Positions 1 through 8,789 of a DNA stretch of 64,000 nucleotides are shown here, piece after piece. Both the position numbers and the translations under genes were made by a program. The notes under the pieces were generated by a model. The model did not search any database. It saw nothing but the letters and a program-made list of their open reading frames with translations, and had not been told where the DNA came from. The number at the start of each line of letters is the position of its first letter. Positions within the stretch are counted from its first letter, which is position 1. The stretch spans positions 45,985-109,984 of the forward strand of contig CAJNDS010000582.1 of assembly GCA_905221605.1 (NCBI GenBank). The letters are read 5' to 3'. The stretch is from Symbiodinium natans. Its lineage: Eukaryota; Sar; Dinophyceae; Suessiales; Symbiodiniaceae.

Positions 1-255
1 GGTGTTGTCTTAGGCAAGGCGGACAGAGTCTAATTGGGGGTTTGTACCTCGCAAAAAAGGCGCATGATTTGGAGAATGCCCATATGTTCAAGCGCCCGAA
101 GCATTCACGGCGCGTTAGGATGATGGCACTGTTACAAACAGGCCGGCCAGAGAGTCCCTGGGGCTGCCTCCGCGCGCACGCCTTGGCGGGAGGACGACCA
201 AAAGAATCTCGCACGTGCTTGGCACTTTGATTGGAACCCTACCCCCCCAAAAGAA

Positions 256-366
256 CCCCAAACCCTAAACCCTAAACCCTAAACCCTAAACCCTAAACCC
301 TAAACCCTAAACCCTAAACCCTAAACCTTAAACCCTAAACCCTAACCCCTAAACCCTAAACCCTAC
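256..366. repeat. CCCTAAA heptamer array
   Basis: Nearly uniform CCCTAAA units on the + strand, the complement of the TTTAGGG telomere repeat known from dinoflagellates, chromerids and plants. It lies just upstream of the GC-rich island at 367-480. It is internal to the window, so it is an interstitial telomere-like tract. Confidence 0.95.
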
Positions 367-417
367 ACCGGTTTGTTTGGGTGCGGCTGCGGCTTCCTTC
401 CTTGAAGGTGCCTTCAG

Positions 418-480
418 GCTGTAAGCGTAGTTTTGTTTAGGCAACGCCTTGCGCAGTCTCGCTGCATGTCACGGTTGAGG
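418..480 (+). CDS. candidate exon between C-rich and G-rich arrays
   Basis: Acceptor CTTCAG ends at 417 and the donor is GG|GTTTAG, where the TTTAGGG array begins. Phase-0 reading is open and gives AVSVVLFRQRLAQSRCMSRL. The product is unrecognised. Support is the boundary pattern shared with other islands, not the short open frame. Confidence 0.3.
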
Positions 481-556
481 GTTTAGGGATGTTTAGGGTT
501 TAGGGTTTAGGGTTTAGAGTTTAGGGTTTAGGGTTTGAAGTCATACAGCATCGCAG

Positions 557-615
557 ATCTCACGTCTGCCAGTGTACATACCAACAAGGTACGAGAGATT
601 ACGAGCTGCTTCACG
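557..615 (+). CDS. candidate exon with consensus donor
   Basis: Acceptor ATCGCAG and a strong donor ACG|GTAAGA. The open frame reads LTSASVHTNKVREITSCFT. Unlike most islands, the donor here is not supplied by a telomere-like repeat. Unrecognised product. Confidence 0.35.
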
Positions 616-727
616 GTAAGAACGGATAGAGCCACCAAGCTGATCGACCCCCATCCCCCAACCCTAAACCCTTAAACCCCCTCAAACCTGGACCACCTTA
701 AACCCTTAACACCCCCTTGAGCCTTAA

Positions 728-872
728 GCCCAGACCCTAGACCCTAGACCCTAGACCCTAAACCCTAAACCCTACACCCTAAAGCCCCCAACCCTAAACC
801 CTAAACCCTAGACCCTAAACCCCAAACCCTAAACCCTAAACCCTAGACCCTAATCCCCAAACCCTGAACCCT
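728..872. repeat. CCCTAGA/CCCTAAA array
   Basis: Blocks of CCCTAGA pass into CCCTAAA with scattered substitutions. Local homogenisation of one variant (CCCTAGA) is visible at the left end. It sits upstream of the island at 896-965. Confidence 0.9.
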
Positions 873-895
873 AAACCTCGACCCCCCCGTCGCAG

Positions 896-965
896 GTCGC
901 CGAGGCGGCCACGCGACTCGGGCACTTTGCCGCAGCCGCCCTGGCCTTAAGAAAGCAGCTTCTGG
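896..965 (+). CDS. candidate exon
   Basis: Acceptor CCGTCGCAG follows a C-rich tract and the donor is TGG|GTTTAG at the start of a G-rich array. Phase 0 is open with an Ala-rich helical-looking peptide, VAEAATRLGHFAAAALALRK. It is one of the clearest examples of the island architecture. Product unknown. Confidence 0.4.
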
Positions 966-1135
966 GTTTAGGGTTTAGGGTTTAGGGTTATAGGGTTATA
1001 GGGTTTAGGGTTCTGGGTTTAGGGTTATAGGGTTTAGGGTCTAGGGTGATAGGGTTTAGGGTTTAGGGTTTAGGGTTTAGGGTTATAGGGTTTAGGGTTT
1101 AGGGTTTAGGGTTAGGGTTTAAGGTTTAGGGTTTA
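966..1135. repeat. degenerate TTTAGGG array
   Basis: TTTAGGG units mixed with TATAGGG and other one-base variants on the + strand. It starts exactly at the donor edge of the preceding island. Confidence 0.9.
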
Positions 1136-1153
1136 GATCCTCAAACAGCTCCT

Positions 1154-1250
1154 AAACGCTAAGCCCTAAGCCCTAAGCCCTAAGCCCCAAGCCCTAAACC
1201 CTAAGCCCTAAGCCCTAAACCCTAAACCCCAAACCCTAAACCCTAAGCTC
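1154..1250. repeat. CCCTAAG/CCCTAAA array
   Basis: Runs of CCCTAAG (locally homogenised) merge into CCCTAAA and end at CTCAG, the acceptor of the next island. Confidence 0.9.
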
Positions 1251-1252
1251 AG

Positions 1253-1337
1253 GTGTCAGTACATGGCACCGGCCACTCGGCGAGGACGTGCAGAGCTCGG
1301 ATCAGCTTCGCAACCTGCGACTTTCCTCCGATCTAGG
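1253..1337 (+). CDS. candidate exon
   Basis: Acceptor AAGCTCAG directly ends a C-rich array and donor AGG|GTTTAT begins a G-rich one. One frame is open and begins CQYMAPATRRGRAELGSASQ. The product is unrecognised. Confidence 0.3.
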
Positions 1338-1690
1338 GTTTATAGGGTTTAGGGTTTAGAGTCCAGGGTTTAGGGTTTAGGGTTTAGGGATATTAATCCT
1401 TATGGTTGAGGGCTGAGGTTTTCAGGATTAAAGGATATGCCATTGTGGGGTCTCTACCCTAAACCCCAAACCCTAAACCTTAAAACGGCACCGTACCTCA
1501 GATCAATCCCCGAAGACAGCATGCTGTTTACTCGAGCTTCGTTTGCAATTCCCAGATTGCAAGCCTGCCACCCTCAACCCTAAGCCCTAAGCTCTAAACC
1601 CTAAACCCTAAACCCTAAACCCTAAACCCTAATCCCTCAACCCTCAACCCTAAACCCCAAACAAACCCTAATCTCCGATGTTTTGCAAAG

Positions 1691-1737
1691 TCAGCAAAGC
1701 GCTCACTCCCCAAAACCTGCCAAGGAAGCGTCGTGAG
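1691..1737 (+). CDS. candidate exon with GC donor
   Basis: Acceptor TTGCAAAG and donor GAG|GCTTGA (GC type, a non-canonical donor reported in dinoflagellates). The open frame reads SKALTPQNLPRKRRE. Short, so support is weak. Confidence 0.28.
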
Positions 1738-1917
1738 GCTTGAGGGTTTCGGGTTAGGAGTTTAGGGTTAGTTGAGGGTCCGGTGTTGAGGGAATGGGGT
1801 TTAGGGTCAGGGGTTTCGGTTTTAGGGGTTTAGGGTTGGGGTTCACTTAGTAGTTGAATGAGTACACTTTACACTTCTTGGGATACTGCAATCCCCTTTT
1901 GAACTGAAAGTGTACAC

Positions 1918-2025
1918 AACCCTAAACCCTAAACCCTAAACCCTAAACCCTAAACCCTAAACCCTAAACCCTAAACCCTAAACCATAAACCCTAAACCCT
2001 AAACCCTAAACCCTAAACCCTAAAA
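1918..2025. repeat. CCCTAAA array
   Basis: About fifteen near-perfect CCCTAAA units with one CCATAAA variant. It is followed by a short G-rich segment (AGTTTAGGGTTAGG). Confidence 0.95.
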
Positions 2026-2098
2026 GTTTAGGGTTAGGAGTTTAGGTGTTTGGGCTTTCGGGTTCAGGACTCCAGCACTGAAAAAGCGAGGTTTGCAG

Positions 2099-2162
2099 AG
2101 GCCAATGGCCGCCTCCTCTACGTGACGTCGGCGAGCGATCCGTCCGCTCCGCCGCCTTCTGC
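2099..2162 (+). CDS. candidate exon
   Basis: Acceptor GTTTGCAG and donor TGC|GTTTAG, the donor being the first base of a TTTAGGG array. The open frame reads ANGRLLYVTSASDPSAPPPS. Unrecognised product. Confidence 0.35.
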
Positions 2163-2226
2163 GTTTAGGGTTTAGGGTTTAGGGTTTAGGGTTTAGGGTT
2201 TAGGGTTTAGGGTTTAGGGTTTAGGG
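2163..2226. repeat. TTTAGGG array
   Basis: Nine near-perfect TTTAGGG units directly after the candidate exon at 2099-2162. Confidence 0.95.
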
Positions 2227-2340
2227 ATACCAGGAGCCCGCAAACCTTAAACTCTCTAACAAGGCCAAAACACTCCACCCTAGGCCAGCTCTAAAACCTG
2301 AGCCCCCATGCCCTCAACCCCCGAACTCCAAAACAAAAAG

Positions 2341-2423
2341 ACCCTAAACCCTAAACCCTAAACCCTAAACCCTAAACCCAAAACCCTAGACCCTAGACCC
2401 TTGACCCTAAACCCTAAACCCAA
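2341..2423. repeat. CCCTAAA/CCCTAGA array
   Basis: C-rich heptamers with some CCCTAGA units. The island that follows (2438 onward) has an acceptor at 2437 (TCACCAG) but no clean donor. A possible exon could end near 2484 at AGG|GTGACG. Confidence 0.9.
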
Positions 2424-2803
2424 TGCCCGCTCACCAGAATGCTGCGACCCTCCTTTTGGGTGACGAGGGGTGGGCACTTAGGGTGACGTGGGGCGACTAG
2501 AGCCCGAATCGCGAACCTCTAGTGTGCTCGGGTTTCATGTTTAGGGTTTAGGGTTTAGGGTTTAGGGTTCGGATAGAAGCAGGGTTGTTCAGGTGGCCCA
2601 CTTGTTCTGAAGCCTATCTGGGGTGCTGAGAAGAAATAGCCGCAGTTAAAGCTGCACCTCTGTCCTTCCATGTCGGGGAAATAAAAACGCATATACAGTT
2701 GCCTCGCCAGATGGCTTCTTGGTTTTAGGCTTGCAGAGTTGTTTGTTTCCAGTTCAGGGATTAGGGCTTCGTCGGCCCCAAATCCAAAACCCTCAAAAAC
2801 GAG

Positions 2804-2882
2804 CCGCCGCCTCCGCCGTCGCCGCTTCGGAAGTGCTTGGTCCTGGAGACGCGCCAGCTTGCGCCCGAGGGAGGAAGGCGGG
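2804..2882 (+). CDS. weak candidate exon
   Basis: A GC-rich island with acceptor AACGAG and donor CGG|GTTGGG. It has an open Ala-rich frame beginning AASAVAASEVLGPGDAPACA. The flanks are not clean heptamer arrays, so it is less convincing than the others. Confidence 0.2.
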
Positions 2883-2937
2883 GTTGGGTCTCAGAGACGG
2901 GGGGCCCTAAGCCCGCCGCCCTATAGACTCTGTAGAC

Positions 2938-3055
2938 CCTAAGCCCTAAGCCCCAAACACCCTAAGCCCTAAGCCCTAAGCCCTAAGCCCTAAGCCCTAA
3001 GCCCTAAACCCTAAACCCTAAGCCCTAAACCCTAAACCCTAAACCCTAAACCCTC
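2938..3055. repeat. CCCTAAG/CCCTAAA array
   Basis: Consecutive CCCTAAG units followed by CCCTAAA units. This is another locally homogenised variant block. Confidence 0.92.
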
Positions 3056-3093
3056 AAGCCGTAAGCGAACCGACCCTAAACCCAGCTTTAGAG

Positions 3094-3124
3094 GGCCGAG
3101 TTGGACTCGGAGTCCGTCCGTCAG
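3094..3124 (+). CDS. short candidate exon
   Basis: Acceptor TTTAGAG and donor CAG|GTTGGT. One frame reads AELDSESVRQ. It is very short and listed mainly because it follows the same polarity after a CCCTAAA tract. Confidence 0.2.
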
Positions 3125-3579
3125 GTTGGTTAACTGTGCGTGGGTAGTCTTCTCTAAGTAAGGGTCCCTTTTTGTGGATTTCTTTTTTAACTATATCCCC
3201 CTTGGGAGTTACATTTTTCTATTTTTGTTGATATAGAACCTTCGAGTCTCATCGCCCGAACCCTGGAATCCACACTGCAATGGCAAGCCCAGTGGCTCGT
3301 AATCTGGGCATCAAGCGCCGGGTTGCTAAGATCCTCTGAACAGCCCCCCCGGCCTTCCCTTAGTTTGGGTTTGGGGTTAAGAGGCTTTTGGGGTCTTTTT
3401 TGTAAGAGGCTTACATGAACGCTATGGCTTGTATAAGCATGATCTGTGCACCTGTAACGGCCTTTTATGCAAACAACTTTCGGGGGCACATGTGCACTTG
3501 CACGTAGGGTCGTAAGTAAGGTAGCCTCGCAACCCTCTCTGATGAAGCTGTGGCGTCAAGGGCAAGCTGACCTTCGCAG

Positions 3580-3617
3580 CTCCCCGCGGCCTTTTTCGCG
3601 GCTCGCAGTCTTTACAC
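3580..3617 (+). CDS. short candidate exon
   Basis: Acceptor CCTTCGCAG and donor CAC|GTTTAG. The frame reads PRGLFRGSQSLH. The 3125-3579 stretch before it holds unique sequence, including the dispersed motif AAGGGTCCCTTTTT near 3160, and no recognised gene. Confidence 0.22.
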
Positions 3618-3900
3618 GTTTAGTTCGTCGCCTTTCCTAGGGTGGCTCAGGGGCTTCGGAGCACCGGCTCCGCTGTCCCCAGGGGTCTACGGGCCGCGGC
3701 GCCGACGTTCGCTCGGCTCCATAGGAACGGCCGCCCGCTGAAACTTTGTCATAGTTGAGTACCATTTTACATTTTTAGGGGTACTTAAACCCAAAGGAGA
3801 ATACGAGTTTAAATTTTTAATGGTACTTAAACCCAAAAAAGAATATAAGTTAAGTTTTTAATGTTATCCCAACCATTACCTAGGAAAGATGTGTCCGCAG

Positions 3901-3966
3901 CACGAGGAGGTCCCGGTATGGGCACTCGAGATGGACCGTGACCGGACTTCATGGTTGTGGTACTCG
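3901..3966 (+). CDS. candidate exon
   Basis: Acceptor TGTCCGCAG and donor TCG|GTGCAA enclose exactly 22 codons. The acidic/aromatic peptide begins HEEVPVWALEMDRDRTSWLW. It has the most protein-like composition of the left-end islands. Product unknown. It lies about 440 bp upstream of E1. Confidence 0.4.
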
Positions 3967-4091
3967 GTGCAAAAAAGGTGAGGCCCTGATTTCCAAGTAG
4001 GCCCTCGACACTTCAATTCAAGGAGGTTTGGTGGATCGAGCTGGGGCCAGGGGGTTAATATGCCCCCCCTTACGGTCTTAGACTTAGAGTT

Positions 4092-4195
4092 TAGGAATTT
4101 AAGGGTTTAGGGTTTAGGGTCTAGGGTCTAGGGTTTAGGGTTTAGGGTTTAGGGTGTAGGGTGTAGGGTGTAGGGTTGAGGGTTTAGGGTTTAGG
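4092..4195. repeat. degenerate TTTAGGG array
   Basis: G-rich heptamers with CTAGGG, TGTAGGG and TTGAGGG variants. The 4196-4403 stretch after it is unique sequence ending in CCCTAAA units that adjoin E1. Confidence 0.9.
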
Positions 4196-4403
4196 GGCTG
4201 AGGAGTCGGGATGCCCACGGGCACCAACTAGCAGAAAAAGTCCCGACAAAAACGATAAGCCCAAGGCCTACGAAACCCTCCGGCTACCCAAAAAGCCCTG
4301 CTATCGAGAAACTCTAGAACCCAAATTGCCAAATGCGCCAATTCCCCAAATCTCACATCCCTAGCCCTAAACCCTAAACCCTAATCCCTAAACCCTAAAC
4401 CCT

Positions 4404-4416
4404 AATCCCCTGACAC
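4404..4416. repeat. left target-site duplication of E1
   Basis: AATCCCCTGACAC, identical to 11265-11277. The left copy is followed directly by AG|GCGC at the element's first bases. Confidence 0.85.
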
Positions 4417-4449
4417 AGGCGCTCTGGCTTTCAGCTTCTTTGCGTGCGC

Positions 4450-6240
4450 ATGTGGTGCGATATGTGGATTCTTCGCATGTTGCAATGGTTAATGCTTACA
4501 GGGGTCAGTGGTTACCACGGTAATTCCCCTGCTTTCACCAGTTTGAAGCCAGATAAAGTCTGCCTTTTGCAGACTACTCCTCATTCTCGAGGGGTGGCAG
4601 CAATGTCGTCCAGCAACCAGGAGCTCTCCGCGCAGCACCTTCACCAGACAGCCACCTCAGCCTACACGTACTCCGGCGCCAACCAGGTCTACTATGAGGC
4701 ACAGAGCCAGTGGTTTCAGGAAAATCGCTCGAAGAGGAAAGGCCCCCCGTCAGCAGCCTTGTCTACACCACTGGCTACTCCCCATGAAGACACGGATGAG
4801 GAGATGGATGCAAGACCCAAGATCGCGCAGCCACAGCCCGCGGACGCCAACACTACTCCTCTGATACAGCCGCTGGATATCGACGCTCAGGCCGCAGTCT
4901 CGCTCGCGGCGGCCCAAGCGGGGATCAACTCCAACGACCCCGCGGCAATTACGGCATGGTTGGGAGAATCCATCACCACACGCAAACAGGTGATGGAAAC
5001 CATCCGCGCTTACCATACTGGGGTGATTCGCAGCGAGATCAGCAACATCGTCCTCCAGGTTGAAGGAGTCGTCCGCCAACTGGACAACAGACTACTCCTC
5101 CAGCACGACCACCTTCGCTGGCTCACTCAGGAAAGCAGGATGGAGCAGAAGAAGCTCTCAGGGCTTCAGGTCCTCACCACCGGCTGGTCCCCGACAATGT
5201 CAGGTGAGGAACGTTTGTACCAACTCAACTGGATGTTCGAGCAGGTGGACTACTTCCGTCGCTGGCTCTCTGACCGCGGGCACAACATCGACGGCCCCAA
5301 CGTTCCCTACATCTTCATGAACATCCTCCAGTGTGAGCCGGCTACTCCTCCGTCCGGCCAGCAGTTTTCCACGGTGTCAATTTTAACATTTAAATCCTGG
5401 GATTTGCGCCAGCAGTTCATGAGCACTTACGGTGGCCCCACGGGAACCCCCTTGTACAGGGATTCTTCCACGCGCGAGAAGAACCGCCACATCAGGGCGA
5501 CACCAGCTTCGCCACAATTTCAAAGGAAGATGGAAGTACCCATTAGAGTACTCCTCTCCCTTATCAATGAAAGCGAGCTGCTCGAATCCAATCAGGTCAC
5601 CGTGCTATGGAAGACCCTGACCATAATGCAGCCGCAATCTGTTCGCGAATTCGATGAGCAGATCCGCGCCTTCGCAAGGATGCATTTTTTCGAAGACAAG
5701 GGAATCATGAAGGGCATCCTAGAGGTTACTCCTCAGCTGATGGAAGCGTTGCAAGCAAAGCCACCCATCGGCTCGGAAGAACCCACCATGTGGTCATACC
5801 ACTGGGCGAAGGTCGTTTATGGTGTGCAACATGAGTTGGATGTTGCAGACCAGCACCAGTTTGCGAGGGCCCGGACCCAAGCCAAAGGCTCGGGAAAGGG
5901 CATGGAGGTAGGCCAGACTAGGCGCCACTGGGCCTCCTCAGCAGTCTACTCCTCAGCGGACAATCCGTTCCCAATTGAGATGGAAGTCCGCGACGTAGAC
6001 GATATTTATTTCGTCTGGGACGAGTATTGTGACAAGTTCCAGAGAGCAGATTTGAAAATCGGCAGCTACCAGACGGGTACTGTCCAGGGAGCGCCCCCCT
6101 CGGCTACTCCTCCTACAGCCACAGGGGAGAGCGCACTTTCAGTGTTTGCGCAGCCGAAGGCTGGCGTCATGCAGCCCCCATCATGGGTGCCCAAGGCACC
6201 AGTTTCCGCAGCTGCCAAAGGCAGCGCAGCAAAGCCCTGA
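4450..6240 (+). CDS. E1 ORF1 protein (non-LTR retrotransposon)
   Basis: A 596-residue protein from the first ATG of the element; GTG at 4444 is rejected as a eukaryotic start. It aligns along its length with ORF1 of E2, including the shared patches ASPQFQRK, GVQHELDVA and DEYCDK, so the frame is real. The first ~20 residues are hydrophobic (WILRMLQWLML), like the E2 counterpart, suggesting a signal anchor. I see no CCHC knuckle or RRM. By analogy with LINE ORF1 it probably binds the element RNA, but nothing in the sequence proves it. The C-terminus is Ala/Pro-rich. It ends at TGA, followed in the same frame by CAA ATT and open sequence, so readthrough into ORF2 is possible. Eight TACTCCTC words lie inside it, in all three frames. 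Confidence 0.85.
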   Translation: MWCDMWILRMLQWLMLTGVSGYHGNSPAFTSLKPDKVCLLQTTPHSRGVAAMSSSNQELSAQHLHQTATSAYTYSGANQVYYEAQSQWFQENRSKRKGPPSAALSTPLATPHEDTDEEMDARPKIAQPQPADANTTPLIQPLDIDAQAAVSLAAAQAGINSNDPAAITAWLGESITTRKQVMETIRAYHTGVIRSEISNIVLQVEGVVRQLDNRLLLQHDHLRWLTQESRMEQKKLSGLQVLTTGWSPTMSGEERLYQLNWMFEQVDYFRRWLSDRGHNIDGPNVPYIFMNILQCEPATPPSGQQFSTVSILTFKSWDLRQQFMSTYGGPTGTPLYRDSSTREKNRHIRATPASPQFQRKMEVPIRVLLSLINESELLESNQVTVLWKTLTIMQPQSVREFDEQIRAFARMHFFEDKGIMKGILEVTPQLMEALQAKPPIGSEEPTMWSYHWAKVVYGVQHELDVADQHQFARARTQAKGSGKGMEVGQTRRHWASSAVYSSADNPFPIEMEVRDVDDIYFVWDEYCDKFQRADLKIGSYQTGTVQGAPPSATPPTATGESALSVFAQPKAGVMQPPSWVPKAPVSAAAKGSAAKP

Positions 6241-7470
6241 CAAATTGCTGCCGTTCCAGCTTCGCTTTTTACAGTTGTGCAATGTTTTACTCCTCATCAT
6301 CTCTTTCACAGCAATATTTTCTTACAGGATAGTGATGTCTTCTACAATATCAGTCCACTCCTCTCGCACGACTGTCGCAGCCAGAAGATGCCACATTTGA
6401 AATTTCTCAAGAGGCACAATGGCCAGAATTCCCAACAACGGCCACATTTGAAATGTATGAACCATTCGACCAGGGAAGATACTTTCAAGTTCAACGAAAG
6501 CTGGCTTAATTCGAGTTTCTGCCGAGGCAAGAGCAGGGAAGTCGAAGCACAAACAGTAGGATGGGATAGAACACCCATTCGAAGAAAACAACACAGATCC
6601 CGATGCAAACAAGTACTTCGTAGATGCCCCACCCTACCCTCATTAAATTATTTAGGCCTAGCATTCCTGATAGTTTATTACTACACCGAACCCTGTCGCT
6701 ACAACCCAGGTATAATCATGATGGATTCCTTGCTAATGTATCATTGTGCAAAGGGCTTCTGTACCACATATTTAGATGCACTTCAGGCTAGATTAAACAA
6801 AACACAACATTCATTGGTAGGCAACACAACGACCATACTCCTGGATGATCTCATCCCAACACAGATTACTCCTCAGAATGGGTCTCCGACCCACCACCAT
6901 AGATCGCCCTGGCCGATTGACCAAAGCACAACACAGTCAGGCACCCCACATCTCACAGCATCAGACATTTTCACAAGGGATGTGCTCCTCCTTTGTAGGC
7001 AGTCCAGAGCACCCCATATGGCTTCTATACTCCCTTCCTTAGCCCCCCGCCCACACCTTAAAAATAGAGGAGGTAGGCGTATTCAACTTAGGGTGGCAGA
7101 CTCAGGCCAAAGAATGTTTTTAAAGTCCCCTAAACCCAGTCCCTTCCCGGTTCGTCCCAGACCCCCCCGAGCTACTCCTCATGGAAAAGACTCGGTTGTT
7201 TCCACCCAAGTGAATTCAGGAATTAATAAACATCAAGAAGTTAAGCTTGCACCGCCGCCGCGCGGCGCGCCGGGGACCCATGTGGTCAACGAAGAGTGCA
7301 ACCCCACTCTCCCTAAACTCTCTCCACCCTCAGGCCGGGGTTCCAGGCTACTACGCAGACGCCTTTACCGGCAGTGGCGTAGCAGTCGCGGTGGAGTCAT
7401 ATGCAGGGCCGCTTGGGCAAGGGCACTGGCAACAGGGAGAAGCCCCAGAGAGCGGCTCACGGCCGCGTAA
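6241..7470 (+). CDS. E1 ORF2 N-terminal region
   Basis: This is open in the same frame as ORF1 directly after its TGA. The first in-frame ATG is at 6388, but similarity to E2 (the VQC patch) begins upstream of it, which favours entry by readthrough or a non-AUG start. A hydrophobic segment (YLGLAFLIVYYY) near residue 140 matches one in E2. Further conserved blocks are NDLIP-like, VVNEEC and the RRRxYRQW motif. No known domain is recognised. Around 7401-7470 the frame shifts by -1 relative to the endonuclease. E2 keeps both parts in one 808-residue frame, so this break is specific to E1. Three TACTCCTC words (6288, 6867, 7173) fall here. Confidence 0.7.
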   Translation, partial: QIAAVPASLFTVVQCFTPHHLFHSNIFLQDSDVFYNISPLLSHDCRSQKMPHLKFLKRHNGQNSQQRPHLKCMNHSTREDTFKFNESWLNSSFCRGKSREVEAQTVGWDRTPIRRKQHRSRCKQVLRRCPTLPSLNYLGLAFLIVYYYTEPCRYNPGIIMMDSLLMYHCAKGFCTTYLDALQARLNKTQHSLVGNTTTILLDDLIPTQITPQNGSPTHHHRSPWPIDQSTTQSGTPHLTASDIFTRDVLLLCRQSRAPHMASILPSLAPRPHLKNRGGRRIQLRVADSGQRMFLKSPKPSPFPVRPRPPRATPHGKDSVVSTQVNSGINKHQEVKLAPPPRGAPGTHVVNEECNPTLPKLSPPSGRGSRLLRRRLYRQWRSSRGGVICRAAWARALATGRSPRERLTAA

Positions 7471-8789
7471 CAGGGAAAAACAACGCCGGCAGATTCCGCA
7501 CCTTGGTCTTGGAGCAGTCAGAACTTTCCGGACCACAGCGTAAGCCCCGGGATAAAACCATGACTACTCCTCAATTAGAATACGGATTCAAATTAAAAAT
7601 AGCCACACAGAATGTCCAAGGCATGGCGGAAGTCCTCAAGCATCAGCAGGTCCTCGAAATAATGAAATCTTTTTCACTGCACATCCTCTTCCTTACAGAA
7701 ACACGTTCCACCTCATACTACACCTATAACTCTCAAGGATTTCTCTTTGTGGTGAACGGTTCTACTACAGACAAATACGCCGGAATTACAGCGGTAATTC
7801 ACCCCAGTATCCGCCCCTATATCAAGGATTTCATTCAGTACTCCCCTAGGATTACAAGGGTTACCATTTCTCTCCAAAGTGGTAATTCACACATTTTCGG
7901 GGTCTACGCCCCACATGACAAGCTTGAAAATGAAGAGGTAAAGTCACCGTTTTGGGACACGCTACAAAGCGCAATGATTTCGCTCCCAGCCCCAGAGCCC
8001 GCTTATATCATTGGCGATTTTAATGTGCGCTTGCAGGGTCGCAGCCGCCATGAACACGATATCATGGGACCTCACGTCTATGGAAAAGGCTACTCCTCAG
8101 CAAAAACTGGACCACAGCAGAACCGTACTTACTACACATCCTTCCTCCGAGACACGGCTTGTGTTGACGCCCTCACGTACAAAACCCCCAATCTTTTACA
8201 TCACATTACATATAGGGATAAAAACCCCCCACCGCAAGAGTGGACCCAGTTCGCGCTGGATTCAATCAAGGTGCTTCAATTCTGGGATAAAATCGCAGCG
8301 CTCCCCACACCTCCTGAAGAAGCCCTTTGTATCGCTCAAACGATTCGTCTCTTTTTGACCGCGGACCCTTTGTTAAACCCTCTCCCTCAAACACCGAAGA
8401 TCGACCCCTTCAGATTCCAGAGTCTTGATAAAATAGTGTGTAAAAAGCAATGGCTTCCGTCGATTTTACAATGCCGTGCGCATCATAATACCGGCTTCCC
8501 AAGCGACCATTACCTCCTCATCCACCAAAGCGCAGGAACAATTCGCCGCAGCCTTCAGAACACATTACGTCAACACAGCCTCCCCGGGTTCAGATACAAA
8601 GGAAGCCCCCGGGGGCCCCCACGTTCGAGTCTACACGGACGGCTCCGGTTCAAAAGGCAGAGCAAGTGCCGCCTCCCCCGCGGGATGGGGATTCGTGGTA
8701 TTCGACGACTCCGCGAGGGCGCACAAAGCATTTGGCCCAGTACTCACCACAGACACCTCCCCATATTATCTGGGTGCCAACGTCGGTAG
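7401..8789 (+). CDS. E1 ORF2 endonuclease (EEP/APE family)
   Basis: An endonuclease/exonuclease/phosphatase fold protein that would nick target DNA to prime reverse transcription. Visible signature residues are QNVQG (Asn about residue 71), LTET with the catalytic Glu, VYAPHD, GDFN and the C-terminal SDH of GFPSDHYLL. Similarity to E2 is continuous up to SDHYLL. After that this frame is no longer conserved and runs out at 8789, while the conserved protein continues in the +1 frame (RNase H). Compared with E2, about 65 bp appears to be missing just after SDHYLL, which explains the shift. ATG 7401 is only the ORF edge; the true protein is probably part of a single ORF2 polyprotein. Confidence 0.85.
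   Translation: MQGRLGKGTGNREKPQRAAHGRVTGKNNAGRFRTLVLEQSELSGPQRKPRDKTMTTPQLEYGFKLKIATQNVQGMAEVLKHQQVLEIMKSFSLHILFLTETRSTSYYTYNSQGFLFVVNGSTTDKYAGITAVIHPSIRPYIKDFIQYSPRITRVTISLQSGNSHIFGVYAPHDKLENEEVKSPFWDTLQSAMISLPAPEPAYIIGDFNVRLQGRSRHEHDIMGPHVYGKGYSSAKTGPQQNRTYYTSFLRDTACVDALTYKTPNLLHHITYRDKNPPPQEWTQFALDSIKVLQFWDKIAALPTPPEEALCIAQTIRLFLTADPLLNPLPQTPKIDPFRFQSLDKIVCKKQWLPSILQCRAHHNTGFPSDHYLLIHQSAGTIRRSLQNTLRQHSLPGFRYKGSPRGPPRSSLHGRLRFKRQSKCRLPRGMGIRGIRRLREGAQSIWPSTHHRHLPILSGCQRR

Noticed and set aside
256-366. A true chromosome end or CRISPR array
   Set aside because: The heptamers are internal, occur in both orientations and have no spacers; there are no cas genes. They are interstitial telomere-like repeats.
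4444-4449. GTG or TTG start codons for E1 ORF1, E2 ORF1 and copia Gag
   Set aside because: The DNA is eukaryotic and an ATG lies shortly downstream in each case.
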